A DNA stretch of 64,000 nucleotides from an uncultured Atopobium sp. (GCA_938028565.1 CALIZS010000024.1:9763-73762); one strand, 5' to 3'. Counted from the first letter of the stretch, positions 18,142 to 27,636 are shown. The notes: a model not told the origin generated them from the sequence alone. Made by a program: numbers and translations.

Positions 18142-19404
18142 ATGTCTGAAACCGCAACTAACCAGCTCCCCGATGTTGCCGAGCGCTTCATGCGCTACGT
18201 GCAGGTTGACTCCCAGTCCAACCCTGACAACGACATCGTCACCCCTTCCACGCCTGCTCAGCACGAGATGGCTCGCTACCTGGGCGAAGAGCTTAAGGCG
18301 CTGGGCTGCACCGACGTCACCGTTGACGAGCACGCCTACGTCACCGGCACCTTCGCTGCATCTAAGGGCGCCGAGTCGGCTCCCGCGCTGATGCTTTGCT
18401 CGCACCTGGATTCCGTCATCGACGCGCCTGCCTCGGGCATCAAGCCACACGTCGTCCACTACGAGGGCGGTGACCTGGTGGCCGGCGTCGTCGATGGCAA
18501 GACCATCGCTACCACCCAGGAGCAGGTCCCTGACCTCAAGGATTTCGTGGGTATGGACATCGTTTGCTCCGACGGCTCCACGTTGCTTTCCGCTGACGAT
18601 AAGGCCGGTGTGGCAGAAATCTGTGCACTGCTCAAGCGTCTGGGCGACAACCCCGAGCTTGCGCACCCTACGCTCAAGATTGCGTTTGTTCCCGACGAGG
18701 AGATTGGTCACGGCGCAAGCCTGCTTGACCTGGATAAACTCGGCGCAGCGTACGGCTACACCGTCGATGGCGAGGCTCTCGGCGAGTTCAACTACGAGTG
18801 CTTCAACGCAGCTCACGCTGACGTCTACTTCAAGGGTGTCATGGTTCACCCCGGCAGCGCCAAGGACGTCATGATCAACGCAATTACCGTGGCTTCCGAG
18901 TTCCAGCAAATGGTCCCGGCCTTTGAGCGCCCTGAGCACACCGAGGGCTACGAGGGCTTCTACCACCCAATCGCCATCGAGGGCTCCGCGTCCGAGGTCA
19001 AGCTCAGCTACATCGTCCGCGATCACGACGCTCAGATTTTTGCTAATCGCCAGCAAGTCCTGCAGGATATCGCTGCGTTCCTGAACAAGCGCTATGGCGA
19101 GAATACCGTTCGTATTGAGATTCATCAGGAATATCGCAACATGGCCGAGAAGTTCGAGGGCTACGAGTTCCTAATTGATTATGCGCTTGAGGCAAATCGT
19201 GAGGTTGGCATTGAGCCTATGCCTGTTGCTGCTCGTGGCGGCACCGATGGCGCTCAGCTCACCTTCCGCGGCCTGCCATGCCCTAACATTGCTACCGGCG
19301 GATACAACGCTCACTCCGTTCGTGAGTTTGTTCCTGTGCCAAGCCTTGAGGTCACTGTTGACCTTCTGGAGAAGCTCGTCGCCAAGTTTGCCGCCCGCTG
19401 CTAG
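18142..19404 (+). CDS. pepT: Peptidase T (tripeptide aminopeptidase)
   Basis: 420-aa cytoplasmic M20B metallopeptidase removing the N-terminal residue of tripeptides. It shows MLCSHLDSVIDAPASG near residue 78 (zinc His), LLSADDKAGVAEICALL near 150 (bridging Asp), FVPDEEIGHGASLLDL near 182 (catalytic Glu) and ARGGTDGAQLTFRGLPCPNI near 365. The start at 18142 follows AGAGAGGATACCC; an upstream in-frame extension of 41 residues is Pro/Ala/Arg low complexity and unlikely to be translated. Confidence 0.93.
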   Translation: MSETATNQLPDVAERFMRYVQVDSQSNPDNDIVTPSTPAQHEMARYLGEELKALGCTDVTVDEHAYVTGTFAASKGAESAPALMLCSHLDSVIDAPASGIKPHVVHYEGGDLVAGVVDGKTIATTQEQVPDLKDFVGMDIVCSDGSTLLSADDKAGVAEICALLKRLGDNPELAHPTLKIAFVPDEEIGHGASLLDLDKLGAAYGYTVDGEALGEFNYECFNAAHADVYFKGVMVHPGSAKDVMINAITVASEFQQMVPAFERPEHTEGYEGFYHPIAIEGSASEVKLSYIVRDHDAQIFANRQQVLQDIAAFLNKRYGENTVRIEIHQEYRNMAEKFEGYEFLIDYALEANREVGIEPMPVAARGGTDGAQLTFRGLPCPNIATGGYNAHSVREFVPVPSLEVTVDLLEKLVAKFAARC

Positions 19405-19492
19405 CGCCGTCGCACCTGCATCGCACGCGAGCCACGCCGCGCGCGACCGTTTGACGTGCAGCTTTGCCATTCATAGCTAGATTTCTACCGTC

Positions 19493-19539
19493 TACGCTCC
19501 CGTTCACCCTTGTCAATAAATGGTGAGTGGGGGCGTAGC
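19493..19539. promoter_or_regulatory. Long imperfect hairpin before a membrane-protein gene
   Basis: CTACGC and TCACC pair with GGTGA and GCGTAG across a mismatched middle and an A/T-rich loop. It lies about 50 bp upstream of the next gene. Its role is unclear: it could terminate pepT without a U-run, or act in the next leader. Confidence 0.3.
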
Positions 19540-19589
19540 ATAATTATGAAGGGTCATTGTTCTTTTTTTCACGGAGTAAGGGGGTCGCA

Positions 19590-20132
19590 ATGCTCGCAGT
19601 GTTTTTTGGGATCATTGTCGTTGCGGCACCCGTTATAGCTGCGTTTTTAGAGCACTCGGGAAACGTTGGAATTTCCGAGCGTCGCCACAGCCATCACGAT
19701 ACCTACGTGACTCCCGCCGCGCTTACACGTTCGCTCATTATTGACATGGCTTTTGTCAGTGCAATCGCAGTTATTCTCGGCTGGCTTTGCTACGTTAACG
19801 TGTTTACGCCAAACCCAGATATTGTTATGGCGTTTTTTGCTTCCTTCTCGGTTGTCATGTTTATGGCGTGGTACATCTTGAGTCGTTATAAGGTCTCGCT
19901 TTTTGATGACGAGATGTTTGTAGTGCCCTTTGTAGGCTCTGAGATTTCCATCAACTACCAGGACATTAAGCGCATGGAGTGGGTTGGCGGCCGTCGGGGT
20001 TCTGGGTTTAGAGATCTTCTAATTTTGACTTCGAATGCGTCAAAGGTGCGTCTCTCGGGTATGATTGGACTAGACCAAGTGTTGCTCAAGATCGATCGCT
20101 TTGACGTCTTGGCACATAGTTCAACTAGATAG
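19590..20132 (+). CDS. Hypothetical membrane protein with PH-like C-terminus
   Basis: 180-aa protein of unrecognised family. Three hydrophobic helices are visible: residues 2-20 (LAVFFGIIVVAAPVIAAFL), about 52-70 and about 80-102. A soluble C-terminal part with SLFDDEMFVVPFVGSEISIN and INYQDIKRMEWVGG follows, reminiscent of bacterial PH-like domains. The ATG at 19590 follows GGAGTAAGGGGGTCGCA; a TTG at 19557 is a weaker alternative. No functional clue comes from its neighbours. Confidence 0.6.
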   Translation: MLAVFFGIIVVAAPVIAAFLEHSGNVGISERRHSHHDTYVTPAALTRSLIIDMAFVSAIAVILGWLCYVNVFTPNPDIVMAFFASFSVVMFMAWYILSRYKVSLFDDEMFVVPFVGSEISINYQDIKRMEWVGGRRGSGFRDLLILTSNASKVRLSGMIGLDQVLLKIDRFDVLAHSSTR

Positions 20133-20287
20133 AAGTACAATGCTGCGGCTTAGCTCGTGTCAGCTTAGCTCGCGCCAGCGTAGAGCTTACTAGCTTGGAG
20201 CTGCTTTGGCGTAGGGCTGCGTCCGCTTGGACTGCGACGCGCGTTGCGTTTGCCCAGCTACGCAGCATGCAGTAACGGGGGACGTTT

Positions 20288-21148
20288 GTGATTAAGCTTG
20301 TTTTATCTGATATGGACAACACGCTGGTACCCTTCGGAAACAAGCGTGTGTCGGACTTCACTCGCAATGCAATTCACACGCTCCTTGAAGAAACAGATAT
20401 CGCTTTTGGCCCTTGTACCGGCCGAGATTACGTTGAGCTGATGCGTCTTTTTAGCCTCGACGAGTCGTGCATGCAAACAGGAGTCATGTCTACAGGCAAG
20501 CGCGTGCTGTACAAGGGCAAGACTATCTCGCTCTCCGTTTTTGATCATAAAACGCTTCAAGGCGTTGCAGACGCTATTGCAGACGAGAAGAACATGTTCT
20601 TGGTCTGCTATCCAGAACAGACTAACCTCTTTAATCCAGCGTATGTTGTTGGTGCGCCTGACAATAAAGACATTCTCGCTGATTACGAACGTAGAATGGT
20701 GTTTGTCTCGGGTATTGTCGACCAAGTCCCCGACGACGTCGATTTTATCGCCGCAACAGTTGCGTGCCCGGGAACAGAGGAGGACATGGAGCGTTGTCGC
20801 CAAAAGATTACCGCAGTCTGTCCAGATGTTTACACGGTTTCGGTCATTCCTCAATGGTTTGACGTGCTGCCCAAGGGTGTGTCTAAGCTGACTGGCTTTG
20901 AAACGCTCCTGGAAAGAACAGGTATTTCTCCAGAAGAGGTGCTTGTTTTTGGAGATGGCGAGAATGACATTGATATCCTCAGTAAAGTTCCGCACTCGGT
21001 GGCGGTGGCAAACGCAATTCCAGAGGTCAAGCAGGTAGCAAAGCATCATGTTGGCGCATCTGCAGATGACGGTGTTGCGCATGCCTTACTTGAGCTGGTA
21101 CGCGCAACAAAAGCAGGGGAGACTCCCCGTTTTATGATGGAGAACTAG
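20288..21148 (+). CDS. HAD-superfamily phosphatase (Cof-type), first of two
   Basis: 286-aa HAD hydrolase of the Cof/class IIB type. Motif I is LVLSDMDNTLVPFG at the N-terminus (nucleophile Asp), motif II is FGPCTGRDY near 40, motif III Lys lies in VLPKGVSKLTGFE near 200, and motif IV is VFGDGENDIDIL near 225. Such enzymes dephosphorylate sugar phosphates or flavin intermediates; the substrate cannot be told. GTG start follows AACGGGGGACGTTT. The next HAD gene begins one base after its stop. Confidence 0.85.
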   Translation: MIKLVLSDMDNTLVPFGNKRVSDFTRNAIHTLLEETDIAFGPCTGRDYVELMRLFSLDESCMQTGVMSTGKRVLYKGKTISLSVFDHKTLQGVADAIADEKNMFLVCYPEQTNLFNPAYVVGAPDNKDILADYERRMVFVSGIVDQVPDDVDFIAATVACPGTEEDMERCRQKITAVCPDVYTVSVIPQWFDVLPKGVSKLTGFETLLERTGISPEEVLVFGDGENDIDILSKVPHSVAVANAIPEVKQVAKHHVGASADDGVAHALLELVRATKAGETPRFMMEN

Positions 21149-21149
21149 C

Positions 21150-21947
21150 ATGATTAGACTCATTGCTTCGGACATGGACGGTACGCTGCTGGACCAGAAT
21201 TCCGAGGTTCCGCCAGAGACATTCGAGCTCATCGAAGAGCTGTACAAGCGCGGCGTTCACTTTGTGGCAAGTTCCGGTCGCCGATACGATACACTGCGTT
21301 GGCTGTTTGAGCCGGTCGCAGATAAGATTGACTACGTTGCCTCCCTTGGTACGCAGGTTTATGTTGAGAACGAGGTCATCGACCGCGAGGTTTTCTCGTC
21401 AGCTTCTATTCGTAAGCTGTTTGAGTTGACGTCTGAGTTTGACTGCATTCACCTGGTTGTTTATGACCGCACGCACACGTATCTGCTGGACGATCAGAGC
21501 TCGTTTGTGCGTGAGCTGGATAAAGACCTGCCTAACGCTGAGCGCGTATTTGATCCACCTTCACCTGACATCAGTATCATCAAGGCTGCTATTTGCTGCG
21601 ATTCAAGGGCTCGCTCCATGGACATGGCTATGATTCTTGAGCGCGAGATGGGCGATAGACTTTCGTTTATGCCTTCCGGAGAGACGTGGATTGACGTGGT
21701 ACCTCGTGGTGTGAACAAGGCTACAGGACTTGAGCAAATTCGCAGGTACTATGGCATTTCTCGTGACGAGATTGCTGTGTTTGGCGATTCTATGAACGAT
21801 TACGCCATGCTTCGCTACGCAGGTACTGCTTACGTTATGGACAATGCTCGCTACGCACTTAAGACGATTGCCTCCAAGGTCATTGCTCCTAACACCGAGC
21901 AGGGCGTTCAGAAAGAAATGCGTCGTATTCTGGAAGAGCTGGCGTAA
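21150..21947 (+). CDS. HAD-superfamily phosphatase (Cof-type), second of two
   Basis: 265-aa paralogue of the previous product. Motif I is LIASDMDGTLLDQNS, motif II is FVASSGRRYDTLRWL near 38, the motif III Lys is in VVPRGVNKATGLEQI near 190, and motif IV is VFGDSMNDYAMLRYAG near 212. A cap domain occupies residues 85-180. It starts 1-2 bp after the upstream stop, so the pair is one operon. The substrate is unknown. Confidence 0.87.
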   Translation: MIRLIASDMDGTLLDQNSEVPPETFELIEELYKRGVHFVASSGRRYDTLRWLFEPVADKIDYVASLGTQVYVENEVIDREVFSSASIRKLFELTSEFDCIHLVVYDRTHTYLLDDQSSFVRELDKDLPNAERVFDPPSPDISIIKAAICCDSRARSMDMAMILEREMGDRLSFMPSGETWIDVVPRGVNKATGLEQIRRYYGISRDEIAVFGDSMNDYAMLRYAGTAYVMDNARYALKTIASKVIAPNTEQGVQKEMRRILEELA

Positions 21948-22035
21948 AATTTGTGCAAAGGTCGTGCAATGAAGGTGCAGAATTCATAATTGCCGCCGAA
22001 GAATTGTGGAAGCTGTGATAAACTTCTACAGTCAC

Positions 22036-22111
22036 GGGCGATTGGCGCAGCGGCTAGCGCAGGTGCTTTACACGCACAAGGCCGGGAGTTCAAATCTCTC
22101 ATCGCCCACCA
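22036..22111 (+). tRNA. tRNA-Val (UAC)
   Basis: Cloverleaf by eye: acceptor GGGCGAT with ATCGCCC, D-stem GCGC with GCGC, anticodon loop TTTACAC giving UAC, T-arm GGGAG TTCAAAT CTCTC, and encoded CCA. The outermost anticodon-stem pair is a G-A mismatch. It sits just before rph, which encodes a tRNA-trimming enzyme. Confidence 0.93.
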
Positions 22112-22161
22112 TGGAACCTCACGCGGCGCCCTCGGGTGTCGCGTTTTTTCTTAGGAGTGCA

Positions 22162-22965
22162 ATGAATAACCAGGTAGAAAGCGCGTTTTCTGGCGAGAAA
22201 CCCGCGCAGGCCGACGCCATCATGCAGGCCGGAACCGCCACGGAGCCCGCGCGCTCGTTCGACCGCGCGTGGGACCAGATGCGCCCCGTCACCCTTGAGC
22301 GCAACGTTATGAAGAACGCCGACGGATCGTGCCTGGTCACGTTTGGCGACACGCGCGTCCTGTGCACCGCTACCGTCGAAGAGGGTGTCCCCGCATGGCG
22401 ACGCAGTTCTCGCGCGGGTTGGGTTACGGCCGAATACGCCATGCTACCTGCATCAACTAATCGCCGCACCAAGCGAGAGCGCGCTAACCGCAAGGGTCGC
22501 TCCATGGAGATTGAGCGCCTGATCGGCCGCTCGTTGCGCTCCGTTGTTGACCTCAACCGCCTGGGCGAGTACACCATCACGCTGGACTGCGACGTCCTTC
22601 AGGCAGATGGCGGCACCAGAACTGCAAGTATCACCGGTGCTTGGGTGGCGCTCCACGATGCTCTCTACTCACTTGTCGAGAAGGACATTCTCCCCAGACT
22701 TCCTCTCACAGGTCAGGTAGCTGCGATTTCTATGGGCTACGTGAATGGCAAGCCGCTGCTAGACCTCGACTATCCCGAGGATTCTCATGCGGATATTGAC
22801 ATGAATCTTGTCGAAACAGAAACTGGACAGATAATTGAAGTACAAGGAACAGGCGAGGGCGGTCCGTTTGATCGAGAGCAACTCAACCAGCTGCTCGACC
22901 TTGGTCAAGCTGGCATCGCTCACCTTGTTGACCTGCAAAATCAAGTGACTGGATTTAGGGAGTAA
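22162..22965 (+). CDS. rph: Ribonuclease PH
   Basis: Phosphate-dependent 3'-5' exonuclease trimming tRNA tails. The 267-aa product has MRPVTLERNVMKNADGSCLV near residue 33, a basic RRTKRERANRKGRSMEIERLIGRSLRSVVDL block near 97, TLDCDVLQADGGTRTASITG near 140 and a C-terminal GTGEGGPFDREQLNQLLDLG. The ATG at 22162 follows TTAGGAGTGCA. Upstream in-frame codons run through the tRNA and are not part of it. An N-terminal extension of about 30 residues precedes the usual family start. rdgB follows 2 bp later. Confidence 0.93.
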   Translation: MNNQVESAFSGEKPAQADAIMQAGTATEPARSFDRAWDQMRPVTLERNVMKNADGSCLVTFGDTRVLCTATVEEGVPAWRRSSRAGWVTAEYAMLPASTNRRTKRERANRKGRSMEIERLIGRSLRSVVDLNRLGEYTITLDCDVLQADGGTRTASITGAWVALHDALYSLVEKDILPRLPLTGQVAAISMGYVNGKPLLDLDYPEDSHADIDMNLVETETGQIIEVQGTGEGGPFDREQLNQLLDLGQAGIAHLVDLQNQVTGFRE

Positions 22966-22967
22966 CC

Positions 22968-23618
22968 ATGAGTCAAAACAGTGAAAATCAGAGTTCTAAC
23001 GCTGTGACCTTTGATCCAAATACAACCGTGGTAGTTGCAACAGGCAACGCTCACAAACTTGTTGAGATTGAGGCTATCCTCTCTAAGGTAATGCCTGGTA
23101 TAAGCTTTGTAGCGCTTGGTCAGCTGGGCGATTTCCCTGATCCAGAGGAGAACGGTCAGACGTTCCGCGATAACGCTCTGATCAAGGCAATGGCCGCGCT
23201 TGACGAGGTAGATTGCGTAGCGGCTATTGCAGACGACTCCGGCATTTGCGTCGATGCACTGGACGGAGCACCTGGAATCTATTCTGCTCGTTATGCTGGC
23301 GAGCATGGCAATGATGCTGCAAACAATCAGAAGCTCTTGGCTGAGCTTGCTAACGTTGCCGATAAGGATCGCACTGCTCGCTTCCACTCCACCGTTGCTC
23401 TGGTCTATAGAGACGGATCTGTGCTGGTAGGAGAGGGTGACTGCGAGGGTGTTATTGGCCACGAGCCAAAGGGTCACAACGGCTTTGGCTACGACCCACT
23501 CTTCTGGCCTGAGGATGCTCCAGGTAAGACTATGGCAGAGCTTGAGCCTGACGAGAAGAACGCCATATCGCATCGTTTCCACGCTCTGCAGGATCTTTCC
23601 AAGCAGATTCTGGGATAG
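22968..23618 (+). CDS. rdgB: XTP/dITP diphosphatase (RdgB/HAM1)
   Basis: 216-aa housecleaning enzyme hydrolysing non-canonical purine nucleoside triphosphates. The nucleotide-binding TGNAHKLVEIEAIL lies near residue 25, then IADDSGICVDALDGAPGIYSARYAG near 85, and FGYDPLFWPED with AISHRFHAL near the end. It directly follows rph, an arrangement common in actinobacteria and firmicutes. Confidence 0.94.
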   Translation: MSQNSENQSSNAVTFDPNTTVVVATGNAHKLVEIEAILSKVMPGISFVALGQLGDFPDPEENGQTFRDNALIKAMAALDEVDCVAAIADDSGICVDALDGAPGIYSARYAGEHGNDAANNQKLLAELANVADKDRTARFHSTVALVYRDGSVLVGEGDCEGVIGHEPKGHNGFGYDPLFWPEDAPGKTMAELEPDEKNAISHRFHALQDLSKQILG

Positions 23619-23628
23619 GCACGGCGTA

Positions 23629-23825
23629 GGTTTCGCGTCAGATTGGCGTCAGGGTCATGTCAGGTTTGCGTCAGATTTCGGACAGATAATCGCCACTGTG
23701 TCAGACTCACGTCAGAATCGCGACAGATTCCTGATAGATTCCAGACAGAAAACTACCGATGGGTCAGGCTCGCGTCAGCTTCACGTCAGAATCGCGACAG
23801 AATCGCGACAGAATAGCGACAGAAA
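23629..23825. repeat. Degenerate GTCAGA / GACAGA direct-repeat tract
   Basis: About 15 units of the forms CGTCAGA and GCGACAGA, spaced 9-14 nt, fill the gap between rdgB and its terminator. A related short run in opposite sense lies at about 25665-25720 (CTGACGCGAATCTAACGCGA). No gene is seen in the 330-bp gap. Confidence 0.65.
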
Positions 23826-23845
23826 CACGCTATATAACAGGTCAA

Positions 23846-23893
23846 AACCGGTCAGCGAGATATTTGTTCTTCTCGCCGACCGGTTACTTTTTT
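23846..23893 (+). terminator. Terminator before nagB
   Basis: AACCGGTC pairs with GACCGGTT around a loop holding TTCTCGCC; a run of T follows. It ends the rph-rdgB transcript. Confidence 0.75.
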
Positions 23894-23948
23894 GCTTGCT
23901 TCAAATGTTAAACTAAATGTAACTGTGACTTCTGTCTTGGAGGTAGAC

Positions 23949-24683
23949 ATGAGGATTGTTCGCACCCGCGATTACGAGGACATGAGCAGAAAAGCTGCAA
24001 ATGTCATTTCTGCACAAATTATTCTGAAGCCAAATTGCGTTCTTGGCCTGGCAACCGGTTCAACGCCAATTGGTACCTATGCTCAGCTCGCTGATTGGTG
24101 CAAGAGGGGAGACTTGGACTTCTCGCAGGTTTCTACGTATAACCTTGACGAGTACCGCGGTCTTTCTCACGACGATCCTCAGAGCTATCACTATTTCATG
24201 CGCAAAAACCTCTTTGACCTGGTAAATATTGATCTTGAGAATACCCATGTGCCCGACGGCTCTAATCCTGACGTCGAGGCAGCTTGCGCCGAGTACGATA
24301 GGCTTGTTGCTAAGGCTGGCTATCCTGACCTGCAGCTTCTTGGTATTGGTCACAACGGTCACATTGGCTTCAACGAGCCCGACGACCATTTCTCCAAGGG
24401 TACGCACTGCGTTGACCTCACCGAGAGCACCATTCAGGCAAACAGCCGCCTGTTTGAGCGCATGGAGGACGTCCCTCGTCAGGCTTACACCATGGGCACG
24501 CAGACCATCATGTTTGCGCGCAGCATTCTGATTGTGGCTAGCGGCGAGGACAAGGCTAAGGCTGTTTACGACATGTGCTACGGCAACGTTTCGCCTCAGT
24601 GCCCAGCCTCTATCCTGCAGCTTCATACTAACTGCACCGTTATTGCTGACGAGGCCGCCCTCTCGCTCTGCCCAGCTGAGTAA
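23949..24683 (+). CDS. nagB: Glucosamine-6-phosphate deaminase
   Basis: Converts glucosamine-6-phosphate to fructose-6-phosphate and ammonia. The 244-aa product has LGLATGSTPIGTYAQL near residue 33, the catalytic Asp in YNLDEYRGL near 67, and LLGIGHNGHIGFNEPDDHF near 128. The ATG at 23949 follows TTGGAGGTAGAC; an in-frame upstream frame from 23892 crosses the terminator region. No nagA or regulator is near, so this is a monocistronic unit. Confidence 0.94.
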   Translation: MRIVRTRDYEDMSRKAANVISAQIILKPNCVLGLATGSTPIGTYAQLADWCKRGDLDFSQVSTYNLDEYRGLSHDDPQSYHYFMRKNLFDLVNIDLENTHVPDGSNPDVEAACAEYDRLVAKAGYPDLQLLGIGHNGHIGFNEPDDHFSKGTHCVDLTESTIQANSRLFERMEDVPRQAYTMGTQTIMFARSILIVASGEDKAKAVYDMCYGNVSPQCPASILQLHTNCTVIADEAALSLCPAE

Positions 24684-24746
24684 GGTCTGGTTGTCCAAAG
24701 CATCCAAAAGGCTTCTTAATAGCTTTAAAAGCATTTGTCGAGAAAA

Positions 24747-24779
24747 CAAAACTCCCATTCACGAGAATGGGAGTTTTTT
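24747..24779 (+). terminator. Terminator after nagB
   Basis: AAAACTCCCATTC pairs with GAATGGGAGTTTT around ACGA, followed by T residues. It separates nagB from the convergent gene at 24847. Confidence 0.88.
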
Positions 24780-24846
24780 GTTGCGGCTTATTTTGCGTGT
24801 TCAGCGACGTATGGTTAGTTGTACTCCTTTATTGGAATATCAAAAA

Positions 24847-25584
24847 TTACTTATAATCCTTGAAGTAACCATTGAGAGCAAAAAGAATCTGGTAGTTAAG
24901 GCCAAGCACATAGTCGCCGTTATTGGTATGAACCGTGTGAAGCGTAAACTCAAGATTGTCACCAAACGTGATTTTATCGCCATCTTTTTTGCCAGCACGA
25001 GACATATCACCAGTTGAAAGTGGGAAAACTCTACCGGCTGGATTGACCGAAGTAACAAAGAATACAAAAGGCTCGACGGCGTTTTCACCAAGGTTAATGT
25101 GCAACTGTTTGAAAATCTGACTGTTTGTTGACACATAGACTACTTCGTTTTTGTCGAGCAGCTTCTTCAGTTCAGGAAGAGTTGCTGCTACCCAAGGTAG
25201 ATCATGGTGAACAAAGGGATTGTCGCTCGCGAGCGACTGCGCAATAGGCGAGCCGTACTGATAGACATAAACCATCTTGTTGTAGAGCTCGTTGACGTCA
25301 TTAACAGAGGTCTGAGCTGGTGCGGCCTGGTTAGCCTGAACAAGCTCGATAAGGTTCATGGAATTGAGTTGGTCAGATGAAGCGCCTTTGGACTGTGCTT
25401 CAGAAACAGTTAATCCACCAAATGCGAACGACCCTACGCCAAATATCAGACAAAGTGCTGATAAAGCAATAAGGACTTTAGAAGATTTCTTTTTAGACAG
25501 AAATGCAATTCCAACAGCGAGCGCAATAAAAATGAGCACAAAATACCAGGTCTTGCTAATGGCGTATCCCAGAGTCTCAGTCAT
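24847..25584 (-). CDS. Hypothetical membrane-anchored protein
   Basis: 245-aa protein of no recognised family. Two hydrophobic helices lie at residues 10-32 (WYFVLIFIALAVGIAFL) and about 38-58 (VLIALSALCLIFGVGSFAFGG), followed by an exported domain of about 185 residues that is probably a beta-rich sensor or adhesin-like module. The start at 25584 follows AGGAGGCCCA; the in-frame reading continues to 25908 but without a ribosome site. Confidence 0.65.
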   Translation of the reverse strand: MTETLGYAISKTWYFVLIFIALAVGIAFLSKKKSSKVLIALSALCLIFGVGSFAFGGLTVSEAQSKGASSDQLNSMNLIELVQANQAAPAQTSVNDVNELYNKMVYVYQYGSPIAQSLASDNPFVHHDLPWVAATLPELKKLLDKNEVVYVSTNSQIFKQLHINLGENAVEPFVFFVTSVNPAGRVFPLSTGDMSRAGKKDGDKITFGDNLEFTLHTVHTNNGDYVLGLNYQILFALNGYFKDYK

Positions 25585-25889
25585 TGGGCCTCCTTGTGTT
25601 TTGAAGTTAGTTACTAATTTTATCAGAGGACCCCTATTTGTCATAAATTTGTTGGGGTTCTGACGCGCTGTCGTTGCAAGTCCGATGCCAACCTGACGCG
25701 AATCTAACGCGAATTTGACAGCACAACCGATGTTGTTCCCGTGACATTTGTCGTAAAACCTTGAGATTTTATTTTCTACCTCGTATAGTGGAGTTTCGGA
25801 AATTCTGACTATTGTTTGTCGACCGGTACATATCTCCGACACTCCACAACGTGTCGCATCGCAAACGTACTGATTGACTTGGAGGATTG

Positions 25890-26180
25890 ATGGAAAACGA
25901 GATTCCACCAGTTAATCGTGTAGACGAGATTCACGAGAAGCTCAGCTCACTTCAGGGTCAAAAGCTTAAGGTCAAGGCTAACATGGGACGTTCTCGTATT
26001 GTTGAGCGCACAGGTACCCTGGTTATGGCCCATCCATCTCTTTTCATCGTTGAGGTTGGCGAGCGCCGTGGTCGCACTGCCCGTCAGTCCTACCAGTACG
26101 TTGACGTTCTGACCGGCACTGTTGAGCTTTTTGATTTTGAGACCGGTGAGCGTTTGTTTGACTTCGAGTTTGAAGAATAG
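25890..26180 (+). CDS. veg: Veg family protein (DUF1021)
   Basis: 96-aa small beta-barrel protein. Veg promotes biofilm formation in Bacillus subtilis, and its gene lies just upstream of ispE there as here. It carries the conserved segment KVKANMGRSRIVERTGTLVMAHP and a following basic YQYVDVLTGTVEL. The ATG at 25890 follows TTGGAGGATTG. Confidence 0.85.
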   Translation: MENEIPPVNRVDEIHEKLSSLQGQKLKVKANMGRSRIVERTGTLVMAHPSLFIVEVGERRGRTARQSYQYVDVLTGTVELFDFETGERLFDFEFEE

Positions 26181-26217
26181 TCCAGAAGCGTAATCTTCTC
26201 TGGCTAGGCTTACTCTC

Positions 26218-27141
26218 ATGGCTGCCTCGTTGTCCAATTTTGGACGCCAAATCATTCAGATTCCTTGTAAGGTCAACCTTCACCTGGGCATTCACACTCA
26301 GAAAGACCAGCGAGGATACCATAAAGTAGATTCACTCATGGTTCCCGTTGCGTTATACGACACAGTTGTTGTCGATGACGCGCCGGAGCTTACGGTTACG
26401 CATGAGCCGCAGCTCTGCGTGTTACCCGAGCGCACAACAACCTGGAAGGCTGCGGTTCTTCTCGCCAATAAGCTGGGTGTTTCCCCAGATGTTTCCATTG
26501 ACGTGCAAGTGCATATTCCCGAGAAGGCCGGTCTGGGTGGATCGTCCGCTGACGCTGCTGCAACGCTGTATTTGCTTGCCCAGCGTTGGGGCGTTGACCC
26601 GCTAGATCCGCTGGTAGTTGAGGTAGCCAAGGCTGTGGGCGCAGACGTTGCGTTCTTCTTGGATCCGCGACCATCACTTATGCTTGGCGCTGGAGATACG
26701 CTGATAGAAACCTATACGTCTACTGTTGACGTTCCGCTTGCTATTGTTTTACCAGCAGAAACAGGTGTCGTTACCAAAGAGGCATACGACCAGTTTGACG
26801 CGTCACCAATTCCACCGGAATCTTACGAGAATCTGTCCGCGCTTTTACGCGACGCTGGCAATTCTGGTGCCACCTCTGATCACGATGCAAGCAAGCAATT
26901 CATCCAGCAGGTAGCAAGCCTCCTCTTCAACAATCTTGTGCCAGCAGCAAAATCGCTAAAACCACAGGTAGCCGAGGTAGAGGAGTGGCTAAAGGCGCAG
27001 CCTGGAGTTCTTGGTGCTCAGGTCTCCGGCTCCGGTAGCAGCTCTTTTGCGCTTTGCGAATTACAGGATGCTGCCGACGCAATTGCAGCCGCAGCTCAAG
27101 CAAAAGGTTGGCGAGGCTTCTCCACCACCTGCAAGTTGTAG
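26218..27141 (+). CDS. ispE: 4-diphosphocytidyl-2-C-methyl-D-erythritol kinase
   Basis: GHMP kinase of the MEP isoprenoid pathway, phosphorylating CDP-ME at the 2-hydroxyl. The 307-aa product begins with IQIPCKVNLHLGIHTQ near residue 12 (substrate Lys), has GYHKVDSLMVPV near 32, and the ATP loop PEKAGLGGSSADAAATL near 100. DVAFFLDPRPSLMLGAGD near 143 and a C-terminal VSGSGSSSFAL complete the family pattern. The ATG at 26218 has only a weak ribosome site; coupling with veg 37 bp upstream may help. Confidence 0.92.
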   Translation: MAASLSNFGRQIIQIPCKVNLHLGIHTQKDQRGYHKVDSLMVPVALYDTVVVDDAPELTVTHEPQLCVLPERTTTWKAAVLLANKLGVSPDVSIDVQVHIPEKAGLGGSSADAAATLYLLAQRWGVDPLDPLVVEVAKAVGADVAFFLDPRPSLMLGAGDTLIETYTSTVDVPLAIVLPAETGVVTKEAYDQFDASPIPPESYENLSALLRDAGNSGATSDHDASKQFIQQVASLLFNNLVPAAKSLKPQVAEVEEWLKAQPGVLGAQVSGSGSSSFALCELQDAADAIAAAAQAKGWRGFSTTCKL

Positions 27142-27201
27142 TGGTAACATAGAGCGGCAAATGTTTGATGGATTTATCCCGTCGGACAAGGCAAAACATA
27201 A

Positions 27202-27278
<77 letters not shown>

Positions 27279-27345
27279 TTTTTCCTGATAATCAATGAAT
27301 TTTCATCATTTTGTGTCGTGAAATAAGCGTTTTGGCAGTCAAAGT

Positions 27346-27524
27346 GGTAAAAAATGCGATTAGTTGGAATATACAAAAACGCATACATTCTATGCAGATC
27401 ATCTACCAGCATAAACTCTCGGTCAATTTTGATTGAAACTTTTATGAGAAAACCCAACTGGGAAAACGCAAGTGCCAAAACACCGAACTAGAAAATAAAT
27501 CTCCAACTAAACGGGTTTTTTACC
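27346..27524. repeat. MITE-like element B2
   Basis: 179 bp bounded by GGTAAAAAATGCGATTAGTT(GG) at the left and the near-complement CCAACTAAACGGGTTTTTTA(CC) at the right. It follows tRNA-Pro closely. It is the same family as 15949-16108 and 35373-35520. Confidence 0.72.
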
Positions 27525-27636
27525 CAAATCGGACACCACTTTCCCTCATATCAATTTCTTGATTAGTTTTTGTGTATATCCAAGGCTGTTTATACACTTT
27601 AACCAGGTCTTATGGATAGCAAGCCTGAAAAGTCTG

